In this document: positions 1 through 7,000 of the stretch, in pieces
Layout: each line of letters begins with the position of its first letter
How positions within the stretch are numbered: position 1 is the first letter of the stretch
Origin: an uncultured Synergistia bacterium
GTDB taxonomy: Bacteria; Eremiobacterota; SpSt-956; JAKJGF01
Length of the DNA stretch: 11,911 nucleotides
Direction: 5' to 3'
Assembly: GCA_937888925.1 (NCBI GenBank)
Contig: CALARM010000386.1
Span: forward strand, 1-11,911
Program-made: the position numbers and the translations under genes
Notes under the pieces: generated by a model
Told to the model about the DNA's origin: nothing
Database searches by the model: none
The model's input: only the letters and a program-made list of their open reading frames with translations

Positions 1-53
1 AAACCGCCTTTATAGGCACAGTTTGTGCCGACACATACTCTGACTTCCAGCAT
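1..53 (-). CDS. Partial [2Fe-2S] ferredoxin-like (NuoE C-terminal type) protein, N-terminus only
   Basis: Read on the minus strand, the first 17 codons give MLEVRVCVGTNCAYKGG before the window ends. The CVGTNC spacing (Cys7 and Cys12, CxxxxC) after a short beta strand resembles the first cysteine pair of thioredoxin-like [2Fe-2S] ferredoxins and the C-terminal domain of NADH-dehydrogenase/hydrogenase subunit E proteins. The start is supported by a GAGGG Shine-Dalgarno at 60-64, six bases before the ATG, and by an in-frame TGA at 63-65 just upstream. It is divergent from the methyltransferase gene. The rest of the gene is outside the window, so the second cysteine pair cannot be checked and the exact family is inferred from few residues. 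Confidence 0.6.
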   Translation of the reverse strand, partial: MLEVRVCVGTNCAYKGG

Positions 54-227
54 AACATACCCTCACTTGCAGCAAAATAAAATCTTCATATATAAATTTA
101 TTCTATTAAATTTTAAAAATTACCTTTTATTTTAAAGATAATTCATAAATTTTAAATAATAAACTCTAAAAGGGTTTTAGAAATAGATAGTAGAATTTAT
201 TTATAGCTATATAAAAAAGAGGAATAT
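54..227. other. AT-rich divergent intergenic region
   Basis: This stretch separates two divergent genes and is very AT-rich. I see no convincing -35/-10 pair in either direction. The one clear symmetric element is a perfect 7-3-7 inverted repeat at 165-181, listed separately. A short palindrome, TATAGCTATA, sits at 202-211 next to the ribosome binding site of the downstream gene. Confidence 0.5.
165..181. promoter_or_regulatory. Perfect inverted repeat, possible operator
   Basis: TCTAAAA-GGG-TTTTAGA is a perfect 7-bp inverted repeat with a 3-bp centre, 47 bases before the methyltransferase start and between two divergent genes. Its size and position would suit a dimeric repressor site. The arms are AT-rich, in an AT-rich region, so chance occurrence is quite possible. 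There is no T-tract after it, so it is not a terminator. Confidence 0.25.
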
Positions 228-962
228 ATGATGCCTGAACATGACGAAATCTATGGAAAATATGTAGAAAATTATGAAGAACTTGTGTCAAAAGAAGATT
301 ATCAACATAATCTTTTACCTGCTCTTCTGAAGATAGCGGATTTTAAAGGGAAAGATATAATAGAACTGGGCGGCGGCACGGGAAGGATATCATTACAGAT
401 CGCTCCTCTGGCTCATTCCATAAACATATTTGATCTTTCACCATATATGCTTTCTCTGGCGGAAGAAAAACTGAAAAAAAAATCTTTAAAAAACTGGACT
501 GTTGCTGCGGCTGACAGCAGATTTATACCGGTAAAAAATAACATGGCTCATACAGTCATATCTGGATGGAGTATTTCATATATTGTTCAATGGAATTTTA
601 ATATATGGGAAAAAGAACTGAACAGGGTCTTTGATGAAATAAACAGAATTTTACAGCCAGGCGGAACAATACTCATTATAGAAACACTCGGCACAGGCTA
701 CAAAACTCCTTTTTTAAGAGATGAAAAACTGAAACTGTATTATTCTTATCTTGAAAAAGAACTTTTGTTTGACAGAACATCTATAAGAACAGATTACGAA
801 TTCAGCAATATAGATGAAGCAGACAGAATATTGAGGTTTTTCTTCGGAGATAATTTAACCGATTATATAATAAAAGAAAAAAATTATATGGAAGAAAATA
901 ATCACATTATTATTCCCGAATGCACCGGCATATGGTGGAAACGTCTCAACAGGACAGAATAA
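228..962 (+). CDS. Class I SAM-dependent methyltransferase
   Basis: The 244-residue product has the Rossmann-type methyltransferase signature. Motif I is ELGGGTG (residues 46-52). An acidic residue follows in IFDLSPYML, where the adenosyl ribose is bound. A later segment, ILQPGGTILIIETLG (about 141-155), matches the conserved strand after motif III of the Methyltransf_11/25 type. There is no membrane segment or extra domain, and the length is typical of small-molecule methyltransferases. A GAGGA Shine-Dalgarno at 219-223 lies 4 bases from the ATG at 228 and 7 bases from the ATG at 231, so the second ATG may be the real start. The acceptor is unknown. Tailoring of the nearby NRPS product is possible, but a DUF4139 gene and a separate promoter lie between, so a housekeeping role is equally open. 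Confidence 0.85.
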   Translation: MMPEHDEIYGKYVENYEELVSKEDYQHNLLPALLKIADFKGKDIIELGGGTGRISLQIAPLAHSINIFDLSPYMLSLAEEKLKKKSLKNWTVAAADSRFIPVKNNMAHTVISGWSISYIVQWNFNIWEKELNRVFDEINRILQPGGTILIIETLGTGYKTPFLRDEKLKLYYSYLEKELLFDRTSIRTDYEFSNIDEADRILRFFFGDNLTDYIIKEKNYMEENNHIIIPECTGIWWKRLNRTE

Positions 963-983
963 TTAAAAGGATGGCTAACCATC

Positions 984-1011
984 GCGTCACGCGTTACGCG
1001 TCACGCATCAC
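984..1011 (+). repeat. GC-rich heptamer tandem array (GCRTCAC/GCGTTAC)
   Basis: Four consecutive 7-nt units, GCGTCAC, GCGTTAC, GCGTCAC and GCATCAC, fill most of the 71-base gap between the methyltransferase stop and the DUF4139 start. They stand out sharply as GC-rich in an AT-rich setting. The unit length and NNNTCAC pattern recall the TNTTCAC arrays elsewhere in the window. No opposing arm is present here, so unlike those it does not form a hairpin. Confidence 0.8.
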
Positions 1012-1017
1012 GATTTT

Positions 1018-1025
1018 AAAGGAGG
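1018..1025 (+). promoter_or_regulatory. Ribosome binding site that decides the DUF4139 start
   Basis: AAAGGAGG lies 8 bases before the ATG at 1034 and is a near-perfect Shine-Dalgarno. The ATG that follows opens a clean signal peptide. This places the start at 1034 rather than at the in-frame ATG at 920, which overlaps the preceding gene and would translate the heptamer array. Confidence 0.8.
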
Positions 1026-1033
1026 ACATATTT

Positions 1034-2206
1034 ATGAAAAATCTCTATCTTGGTACAATCATTATTATGTTAGTTCTATTAACCGGTATTTTGCAGGCAA
1101 AAGACGAAGAATTTCAACCTGTTTACGAAAGTTCACCGAAAGAGGCCGTAATATATAACGGCAACACAGCTCTTATAAAAGATATGCTCACAGTATATGC
1201 AGAAAAACAGGTTTCTGTATTACTGCCTCCATCTATAGTTCTTGAAAGTCTTACAATTAAAGATAACGGATCTCCGGTAAAATCATGTTTTTTTGACACA
1301 AAAAATCAGGGAGGACTCTATAAACTGAACTGGGAGAGTAATTCTCCCGGCAAAAGAAATGTGGAACTGAATTATCTTATTAACGGCATAAACTGGAAAC
1401 CTGCCTATAATATGAATATCCTGGATGATACGAAGGTAGATTTTTCATATAATGTGATAATAACCAATAATGCCACAGACTTAAAAGATGTAACATTAAA
1501 ACTCGTTTCCGGCCTTATAGGCAGTGAAAATAATAACGATCAGAGATATAACTACAATATGAATATGACCCAGGCAGCTCTGCCCGATACGGGAGAGTAT
1601 TCTTCTGCGACAGGTTCGCAGAGAGTAAATGCTTATTACACATACGATCTGAGCAGCCAGACAATAAATAAAGGCGGCATAACGAATATTAACCTTATTA
1701 CAAAAAATCTGTCCTGTACAAAAAATATCGTATGGGATACAAGGAAAGGACAGAGAGTGGATGTTATATATAAAGTCCTGAATGATTCTGACAAACCCTT
1801 CGCCGAAGGTCTTGTAAGAATATATCAGCAGGGCCTTTATATGGGTTCCGATTATGTGGAATGGACCCCTCCCGGCAGTAAAGGCAGTATAACTATGGGC
1901 GGATTGAGTGACATAAGAGTAAAGAAAACCGTTTCCATAGAAGAAGATGTTGAAAAAAGAGGTACCAAGGAATATCACCACAAAATCATTCTTGAGATAA
2001 ATAATTTCGACAGCAAAGATCTTAAATTAAAAGTCATGGATACGAAATATCCTGACAGAACAGAAGTAAAATATGATACACCCCCTTCGGAAGAAGTAGG
2101 AAAAACTGTAATATGGGAAATAACAGTACCTGCAAAAGGAAATAAGAAAATAAACTATGAATTTTATTCTGACTCATGTTATTCGGAACCTTACGGAAAT
2201 TATTAG
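1034..2206 (+). CDS. Secreted DUF4139-family protein
   Basis: From the ATG at 1034 the product is 390 residues. It begins with a lysine and a hydrophobic stretch ending LQA-KD near residues 20-24, a typical signal peptide, so it should be exported. The motif NWKPAYNMNI (about 120-129), preceded by a YLINGI strand and followed by repeated beta-strand patterns such as NNATDLKDVTLKLVSG, is the hallmark of DUF4139. The C-terminal half keeps the WEITVPAKGNKKINYEFY ending of that family. Many relatives carry an additional N-terminal DUF4140 and a coiled coil (MuiA type); here only a short N-terminal strand region is present. No catalytic residues are recognised and the function is unknown. The stop codon TAG overlaps the first unit of a heptamer repeat, so the last residues may have been shaped by the repeat. 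Confidence 0.82.
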   Translation: MKNLYLGTIIIMLVLLTGILQAKDEEFQPVYESSPKEAVIYNGNTALIKDMLTVYAEKQVSVLLPPSIVLESLTIKDNGSPVKSCFFDTKNQGGLYKLNWESNSPGKRNVELNYLINGINWKPAYNMNILDDTKVDFSYNVIITNNATDLKDVTLKLVSGLIGSENNNDQRYNYNMNMTQAALPDTGEYSSATGSQRVNAYYTYDLSSQTINKGGITNINLITKNLSCTKNIVWDTRKGQRVDVIYKVLNDSDKPFAEGLVRIYQQGLYMGSDYVEWTPPGSKGSITMGGLSDIRVKKTVSIEEDVEKRGTKEYHHKIILEINNFDSKDLKLKVMDTKYPDRTEVKYDTPPSEEVGKTVIWEITVPAKGNKKINYEFYSDSCYSEPYGNY

Positions 2207-2286
2207 TGAAGAGTGAAAAGTGAAGAGTGAAAAGTGAAAAGTAATTAATATTTTATTCTATTCACTTTTCACCATTCACTATTCAC
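2206..2286. repeat. Heptamer inverted repeat, locus 1 (GTGAANA x5 / TNTTCAC x4)
   Basis: Five tandem units GTGAAGA or GTGAAAA run from 2206 to 2240. An 18-base spacer follows (2241-2258), then four units of the opposite orientation (TATTCAC, TTTTCAC, CATTCAC, TATTCAC; 2259-2286). The arms can pair in several registers because the period is constant, giving a long imperfect hairpin with variability at the sixth position. The first G is also the last base of the DUF4139 stop codon. There is no T-tract after it, so it is not a classic terminator, although it could block exonucleases or transcription. Confidence 0.9.
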
Positions 2287-2309
2287 TTCTTAACAAAAAA
2301 TGCTATAAT
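2282..2309 (+). promoter_or_regulatory. Extended -10 promoter for the MFS gene
   Basis: TGCTATAAT at 2301-2309 is a consensus extended -10 element (TGn plus TATAAT). Sixteen bases upstream, TTCACT (2282-2287) matches four of six positions of the -35 consensus and comes from the last unit of the heptamer repeat. Transcription would start near 2316, about 45 bases before the exporter ATG. This suggests the exporter is expressed separately from the methyltransferase and DUF4139 genes. Confidence 0.55.
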
Positions 2310-2361
2310 GGCTAAATAAACAATAAACGAGAGGGTATAATAAGGGAGGGAGTTAAATAAT

Positions 2362-3765
2362 ATGACCGATACTATAGTTCAGGGCAGTGGAAAAATTCGC
2401 TGGATTATCTTCAGTATTGCTTTTGCAACATTTATGTGCACTCTGGACAATTATATTGTAAACATCTCCCTTCCCACTATTGCCAGAGTCTTCAATATCG
2501 ATATAAACATGGTTTCCCTGGTTGTAATTTCCTATCTTCTCATTATGACCGGCACAATACTTCTTTTCGGGAAACTGGGAGACAGACTGGGACTTGTCAG
2601 AGTCTTTATTACAGGATATATTATTTTCGTTATAGGTTCGCTGCTCTGCGGCATTTCCTCATCTATAACAATGCTTGTTATATCAAGGTGTATTCAGGGT
2701 CTTGGCGGTTCCATACTCTATTCAATACCATCTGCTCTTATTCCGAAATATTTACCTGCCACTATGAGAGGTATGGCTTTCGGTATTATTACAACCTCCG
2801 CGGCTATCGGATTTACTCTCGGTTCTCCCCTGGGCGGTTTTATAACAGACCATTTTAACTGGCAATGGATATTCCTTATCAATGTTCCTGTAGGTATAGT
2901 AGCAATTATAATTACACTTATGTTTTTCCCTCGAGACCAGAAAATAATAAAATCAGATGAAAAATTCGATATTACAGGAATGTTTTTGAGTTTTTTCTGG
3001 CTCGTAACACTGATGTATCCACTCCACAGCGGACCTAAAGCAGGATGGAATTCACCATCTATTTTAATATCTTTCAGCATATCCGTTATTATTTTTCTGG
3101 CCTTTATTTTATGGGAGAGTAAATATAAAGATCCTCTGCTGGACATCAAAATATTTCATTATAAAGACTTTACCTGGTCCAATCTGGCAAATTTTTTTGT
3201 ATTTACTGCTGTTATAGGCTGTAATTTTATACTTCCCTTTTATCTTATCAATGCCATGAGTATGAAAGCAGATAAGGCAGGATTTATAATGATAATATTT
3301 TCCCTGGTGAATATGTGTATAGGCCCCATGGCAGGAAAAGCTTCCGATAAGATTTCACCTAAAATTTTATGTCTTACGGGAATGGTTCTTACAATAATAG
3401 CATGTCTTGTATTCGCAAAAACACTTTATCTTCTCTGTTTATGGCCTGTAATAGTTTTTCAGGTATTGACGGGAATTTCTCTCGGTTTATTTTTATCTCC
3501 CAACAATAATCTGATTATGAAAGCGTCTCCCGGCGAAAGACATGGCGTGGCAGCAGGCATACTGAGAACATTCACCAATCTCGGCTCTTTTATAGGAGTG
3601 GGAATTTTCCAGGCCATATTAAACCTCTCTTCATCACAGGGCTTACAGATGACACCCGGAGGTATCTGTTCAGGCCTCTATTATGCTTTACTCTGCGCAG
3701 CTTTTCTCTATCTTCTCTCATTTGTATTTTCCTTTCTCATTAAAGGCACAACAATTAAGGAATAA
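2362..3765 (+). CDS. MFS multidrug/metabolite exporter, DHA2 (EmrB/QacA-like) type
   Basis: This 467-residue hydrophobic protein has a spacing of membrane segments consistent with the 14-helix DHA2 drug:H+ antiporters. Motifs in order are LDNYIVNISLP in helix 1 (Asp29), motif A GKLGDRLG (70-77), motif B around R109-x-x-Q112-G113, and motif C LGSPLGG (153-159), followed by WQWIFLINVPVG, which is characteristic of this subfamily. The start has an AGGGAGG-type ribosome binding site about ten bases upstream. It lies directly before the NRPS on the same strand, separated by about 300 bases that include repeats. Export of the NRPS product or self-resistance is the natural role by context, but general drug efflux cannot be excluded. 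The substrate cannot be read from the sequence. Confidence 0.9.
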   Translation: MTDTIVQGSGKIRWIIFSIAFATFMCTLDNYIVNISLPTIARVFNIDINMVSLVVISYLLIMTGTILLFGKLGDRLGLVRVFITGYIIFVIGSLLCGISSSITMLVISRCIQGLGGSILYSIPSALIPKYLPATMRGMAFGIITTSAAIGFTLGSPLGGFITDHFNWQWIFLINVPVGIVAIIITLMFFPRDQKIIKSDEKFDITGMFLSFFWLVTLMYPLHSGPKAGWNSPSILISFSISVIIFLAFILWESKYKDPLLDIKIFHYKDFTWSNLANFFVFTAVIGCNFILPFYLINAMSMKADKAGFIMIIFSLVNMCIGPMAGKASDKISPKILCLTGMVLTIIACLVFAKTLYLLCLWPVIVFQVLTGISLGLFLSPNNNLIMKASPGERHGVAAGILRTFTNLGSFIGVGIFQAILNLSSSQGLQMTPGGICSGLYYALLCAAFLYLLSFVFSFLIKGTTIKE

Positions 3766-3810
3766 TTCCACCATTTATTTTTAATAAAAAAGGATTTATT
3801 TAAATCTTTA

Positions 3811-3891
3811 AAGAACTTATTCTATCAGTATTTTTAAAAAAGGTTATATTTATATGAGAATCGTGAAGGGTTAAGAGAGGAATAAGTTCTT
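3811..3891. repeat. 12-bp perfect inverted repeat with 57-base loop
   Basis: AAGAACTTATTC (3811-3822) is exactly complementary to GAATAAGTTCTT (3880-3891). The right arm is followed by ATTTTT, so the element could end the exporter transcript, but the long loop and AT-rich stem make a poor intrinsic terminator. It could instead be the paired ends of a tiny degenerate mobile element, or a leader structure upstream of the NRPS. Confidence 0.55.
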
Positions 3892-3928
3892 ATTTTTCGT
3901 TGTGACCACCCGGTCATGCCTGTTAGTA

Positions 3929-4009
3929 GTGAATAGTGAAGAATGTAATATTCTTTTCACTTTTCACTTTTCACTTTTCACTCTTCACTCTTCACTTTTC
4001 ACTCTTCAC
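3929..4009. repeat. Heptamer inverted repeat, locus 2 (GTGAANA x2 / TYTTCAC x8)
   Basis: Two units GTGAATA and GTGAAGA (3929-3942), an 11-base spacer (3943-3953), and eight uninterrupted units TTTTCAC or TCTTCAC (3954-4009). The short left arm can pair with several right-arm registers. The strong arm asymmetry compared with locus 1 suggests copy-number change by slippage. It lies just upstream of the NRPS start region. Confidence 0.9.
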
Positions 4010-4026
4010 TCTAATCAAGCTAAAAT
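3998..4026 (+). promoter_or_regulatory. Candidate NRPS promoter
   Basis: TAAAAT at 4021-4026 matches five of six bases of the -10 consensus. TTCACT at 3998-4003, inside the heptamer array, lies 17 bases upstream and matches four of six -35 bases. An alternative -10, TATAAA at 4034-4039, has no good -35. The AT-rich background makes such matches common, so this is tentative. Confidence 0.28.
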
Positions 4027-4072
4027 AATTCTGTATAAATAAAAATTAAATCAAAAAAAGGGAGGCTTTACT

Positions 4073-7000
4073 ATGGTAGAACAGGGAAAAGATACCCCGT
4101 ATTCTGCTCCTGTTATGACAGAAGAAGAGAAAAAGAAAATACTCTTTACCTGGAATGACACAGATGTCCCATTTCCCGAAGACATGACACTCCATAAACT
4201 TTTTGAACATCAGGCATTACTTACACCGGATAATATTGCTGTCGTATGTGAAGGGAAAAGTCTGACTTACAGGGAACTGAATGAAAAGGCCAATCAACTG
4301 GGAAATGCTATCAGAGGCTACTATAACACCATATACAGAGAAGACATACTTCCCGATACTCCGGTAGGAATCTGTATAAACAGAGGAGTCGGTATGATTG
4401 TGGCCATACTCGGAATCCTCAAAGCAGGATGTGCCTATATGCCTGTTGACCCTTCTTACCCGGCAGATCGCCTCCATTTTATGATGGATGATGCCCTTGC
4501 ACCTCTGGTAGTTACAGAAAGTGCCATGCTGGAAAAGCTCCTTTTTCTCAATGATACAGATTATGGAATAATATCTCTAGACGGCGGATGGAGAGTCATA
4601 TCAAAATATTCAGATAAAAATCCTGAACCTGTAAGTGGCCCCGGCAACCTCGCTTATATAATATATACTTCCGGCTCTACGGGAAAGCCAAAGGGAGTAA
4701 TGATCGAACATAGAAGTGCAGTAAACTTTGTACTTAATGAAAAGAAGATACGCCATATCAATCAGGGTGACAGAGTACTTCAATTTGCCTCCATAAATTT
4801 TGATGCTTCCGTAACAGAGATATATCCTGCATTATTATCCGGAGCCACTCTTTATATTGCCAGCAATGAGATAAGAAAGGACCCGGAAGAATTACACCGT
4901 TATATTAAAGAACAATCTATTAACGATATGTTTATACCTCCTGCCGTATTACATGCCATTCCGAAGGAAGATGTACCATCACTGAGAACGATAATTCTGG
5001 GGGGAGATGTATGCAACAGAGAAACATTAAACTTCTGGTGTAAAGGGAGAATGGTCATTAATGAATACGGGCCTACAGAGTGTACCGTTGTTTCAAATGA
5101 ATGTATATATAATCAGGAAAGTTCATATAATGAAATAGGACGCCCTCTTGCCAATATGAAATCCTATATTCTCGACCGGTATCTGAATCCTGTGTCAGTC
5201 GATGTACCGGGTGAACTCTATATCGGAGGAACAGGTGTGGGAAGAGGGTATTTAAATCGTCCAGAACTTACAGAGGAGCGTTTTATCAAGAATCCTTTTG
5301 TGACTGAGGAAGAAAGGGCTAAAGGGAGAAATCTGCGACTTTACAGGACCGGAGATCTTGTAAAGTGGCTACCAAATGGCTCTATCGAGTTTCTGGGACG
5401 AATTGATTCACAGGTGAAGATAAGGGGGTTTCGTGTTGAACCGGGTGAGATTGAGGCAGTCCTTTCTTCTCATGGAGACATAAAGGATTGTGCAGTAGCT
5501 CCTTACAATGAAGGTAAGGAAAAGTGTCTTGCAGCCTATTATGTTCCTGTAGCCGGAACGTCCCTGTCACTGAAAGATCTACAGTCCCATCTGAAAGAGA
5601 TTTTACCTGACTATATGATTCCGTCGGTATTTGTGGAAATGAAGAATTTGCCTCTTTCACCAAGCGGAAAGATTGATCATAAAGCCCTTCCCACTCCTTC
5701 TCAGGACATAATACTTGCCCAGCGACAAACAACCCTTTACAGAAAACCTGAGACTCCTGAAGAAGAAGAAGTCTCAAAGATTATTACCGGAATCCTGAAT
5801 ATAAAGAAAATAAGTACTGACGATGATATATTTGACCTGGGAGTACACTCTCTTATGGCAGCTCAGATAGCTTCTGAAATAAGAAAGAGGTTTTCTAAAA
5901 AGATGGACCTCAGGGATATATTTGAACAGCGTACAATTCAACATCTGGCAGGGCTAATCTCTAAAAAAACAGATAGTGAAAAGGAAGAGATTATATCTAT
6001 CCCGAGAATTCTTCACAGAAAAGACATTCCTCTCTCATTCCAGCAGGAACAGATATGGTTTTTAAGTAAACTTGTAGCCAACAACAGAGCTTATAACTTC
6101 CAGTTTGCAATAAGATTTAAAGGGGAAATGGATAAAGATATTTTAACAAAATCTATAAATAAAATCATAAGAAGGCATGAAATCCTGAGAACAACCTTCA
6201 TGGAAAGCAGCAGAGGGCCCGTACAAATTGTGCATGCCCCCTGGAAAGTAACAATTCCTGAAATAGATTTAAGGAATTTTTCACCGGACAGAAGAGAAGA
6301 AGAAGCGGATAAACTCATACAAAAAGAACTGGCACAACCTTTTGATTTTTACAAACTTCCTCTTGTAAAATGGAGGCTTTATCGGCTGGCAGACGATGAA
6401 ATCATATTCTTCCATATGGAACATCATTTTCTGCACGACGGATGGGAAGTTTCCCTTTTCTTAAAGGAGCTTATGGCACTTTATACTGCCCGTAAAGAAG
6501 GTAAACGTTCCCATCTTCCGGAACTCCCCATTCAATACGCAGATTACGCCTTCTGGCAGCGCAGATATCTTTCCGGTGATCGTCTCGAAGAAAAGATAGG
6601 TTACTGGGTAAATAAAATAAAAGACTATCCCCATGTGTTAAATCTCCCTGCAGATCATCCCCGCCCGTCTGTTCAGACTTTTAACGGTGGAGTAATCAGA
6701 GTGGATATAAAAAGGAGTCTTTACCATTCCCTCAGAGAATTCAGCAGAGAGAATAAAGTCACTCTTTTTAATACCCTGTATTCCGCTTTTGCCGTCATTA
6801 TTTCAAGATACAGCAGACAGACGAAATTTCTCATAGGCACAGGTGTCGCCAACCGTAATCTTAAAGAAACAGAAAAACTGATGGGTATGTTTGTAAATAC
6901 CGTCCTCCTTTATTCCGATCTGACTGACAACCCGTCTTTTAAAGAACTTTTAAATACGACAAAGGAATGTATGATTTATGATTCTGTTCATTATGACATT

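Larger units (their letters stand above)
3766..4072. other. 307-base repeat-rich intergenic region upstream of the NRPS
   Basis: No credible protein gene is visible. The region holds an AT-rich imperfect hairpin (3790-3809), a 12-bp inverted repeat (3811-3891), a small hairpin TGACC-ACCC-GGTCA (3903-3916), the second heptamer inverted repeat (3929-4009), a candidate promoter, and a strong GGGAGG ribosome binding site at 4060-4065, seven bases before the NRPS ATG. A six-codon ATG reading frame (MRIVKG, 3854-3874) sits inside the 12-bp repeat loop. I do not call it a gene. Confidence 0.6.

Noticed and set aside
67..96. TTGCAG-N18-TATAAA as a promoter for the methyltransferase
   Set aside because: It is more than 130 bases from the gene and overlaps the leader of the divergent gene, the spacing is loose, and such AT-rich matches are expected by chance here.
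920..1033. In-frame 38-codon N-terminal extension of the DUF4139 gene starting inside the methyltransferase gene
   Set aside because: It lacks a ribosome binding site, overlaps the upstream gene, translates the heptamer array, and would bury the signal peptide. The ATG at 1034 has AAAGGAGG eight bases upstream.
3790..3809. Hairpin AAGGATTT-ATTT-AAATCTTT as terminator of the exporter gene
   Set aside because: The stem is AT-rich with a G-T wobble and no T-tract follows on the plus strand. A T-run exists only in the minus direction, where no gene is present.
2206..4009. Heptamer arrays as a CRISPR array
   Set aside because: The units are 7 bases, contiguous and without unique spacers, and no cas genes are present.
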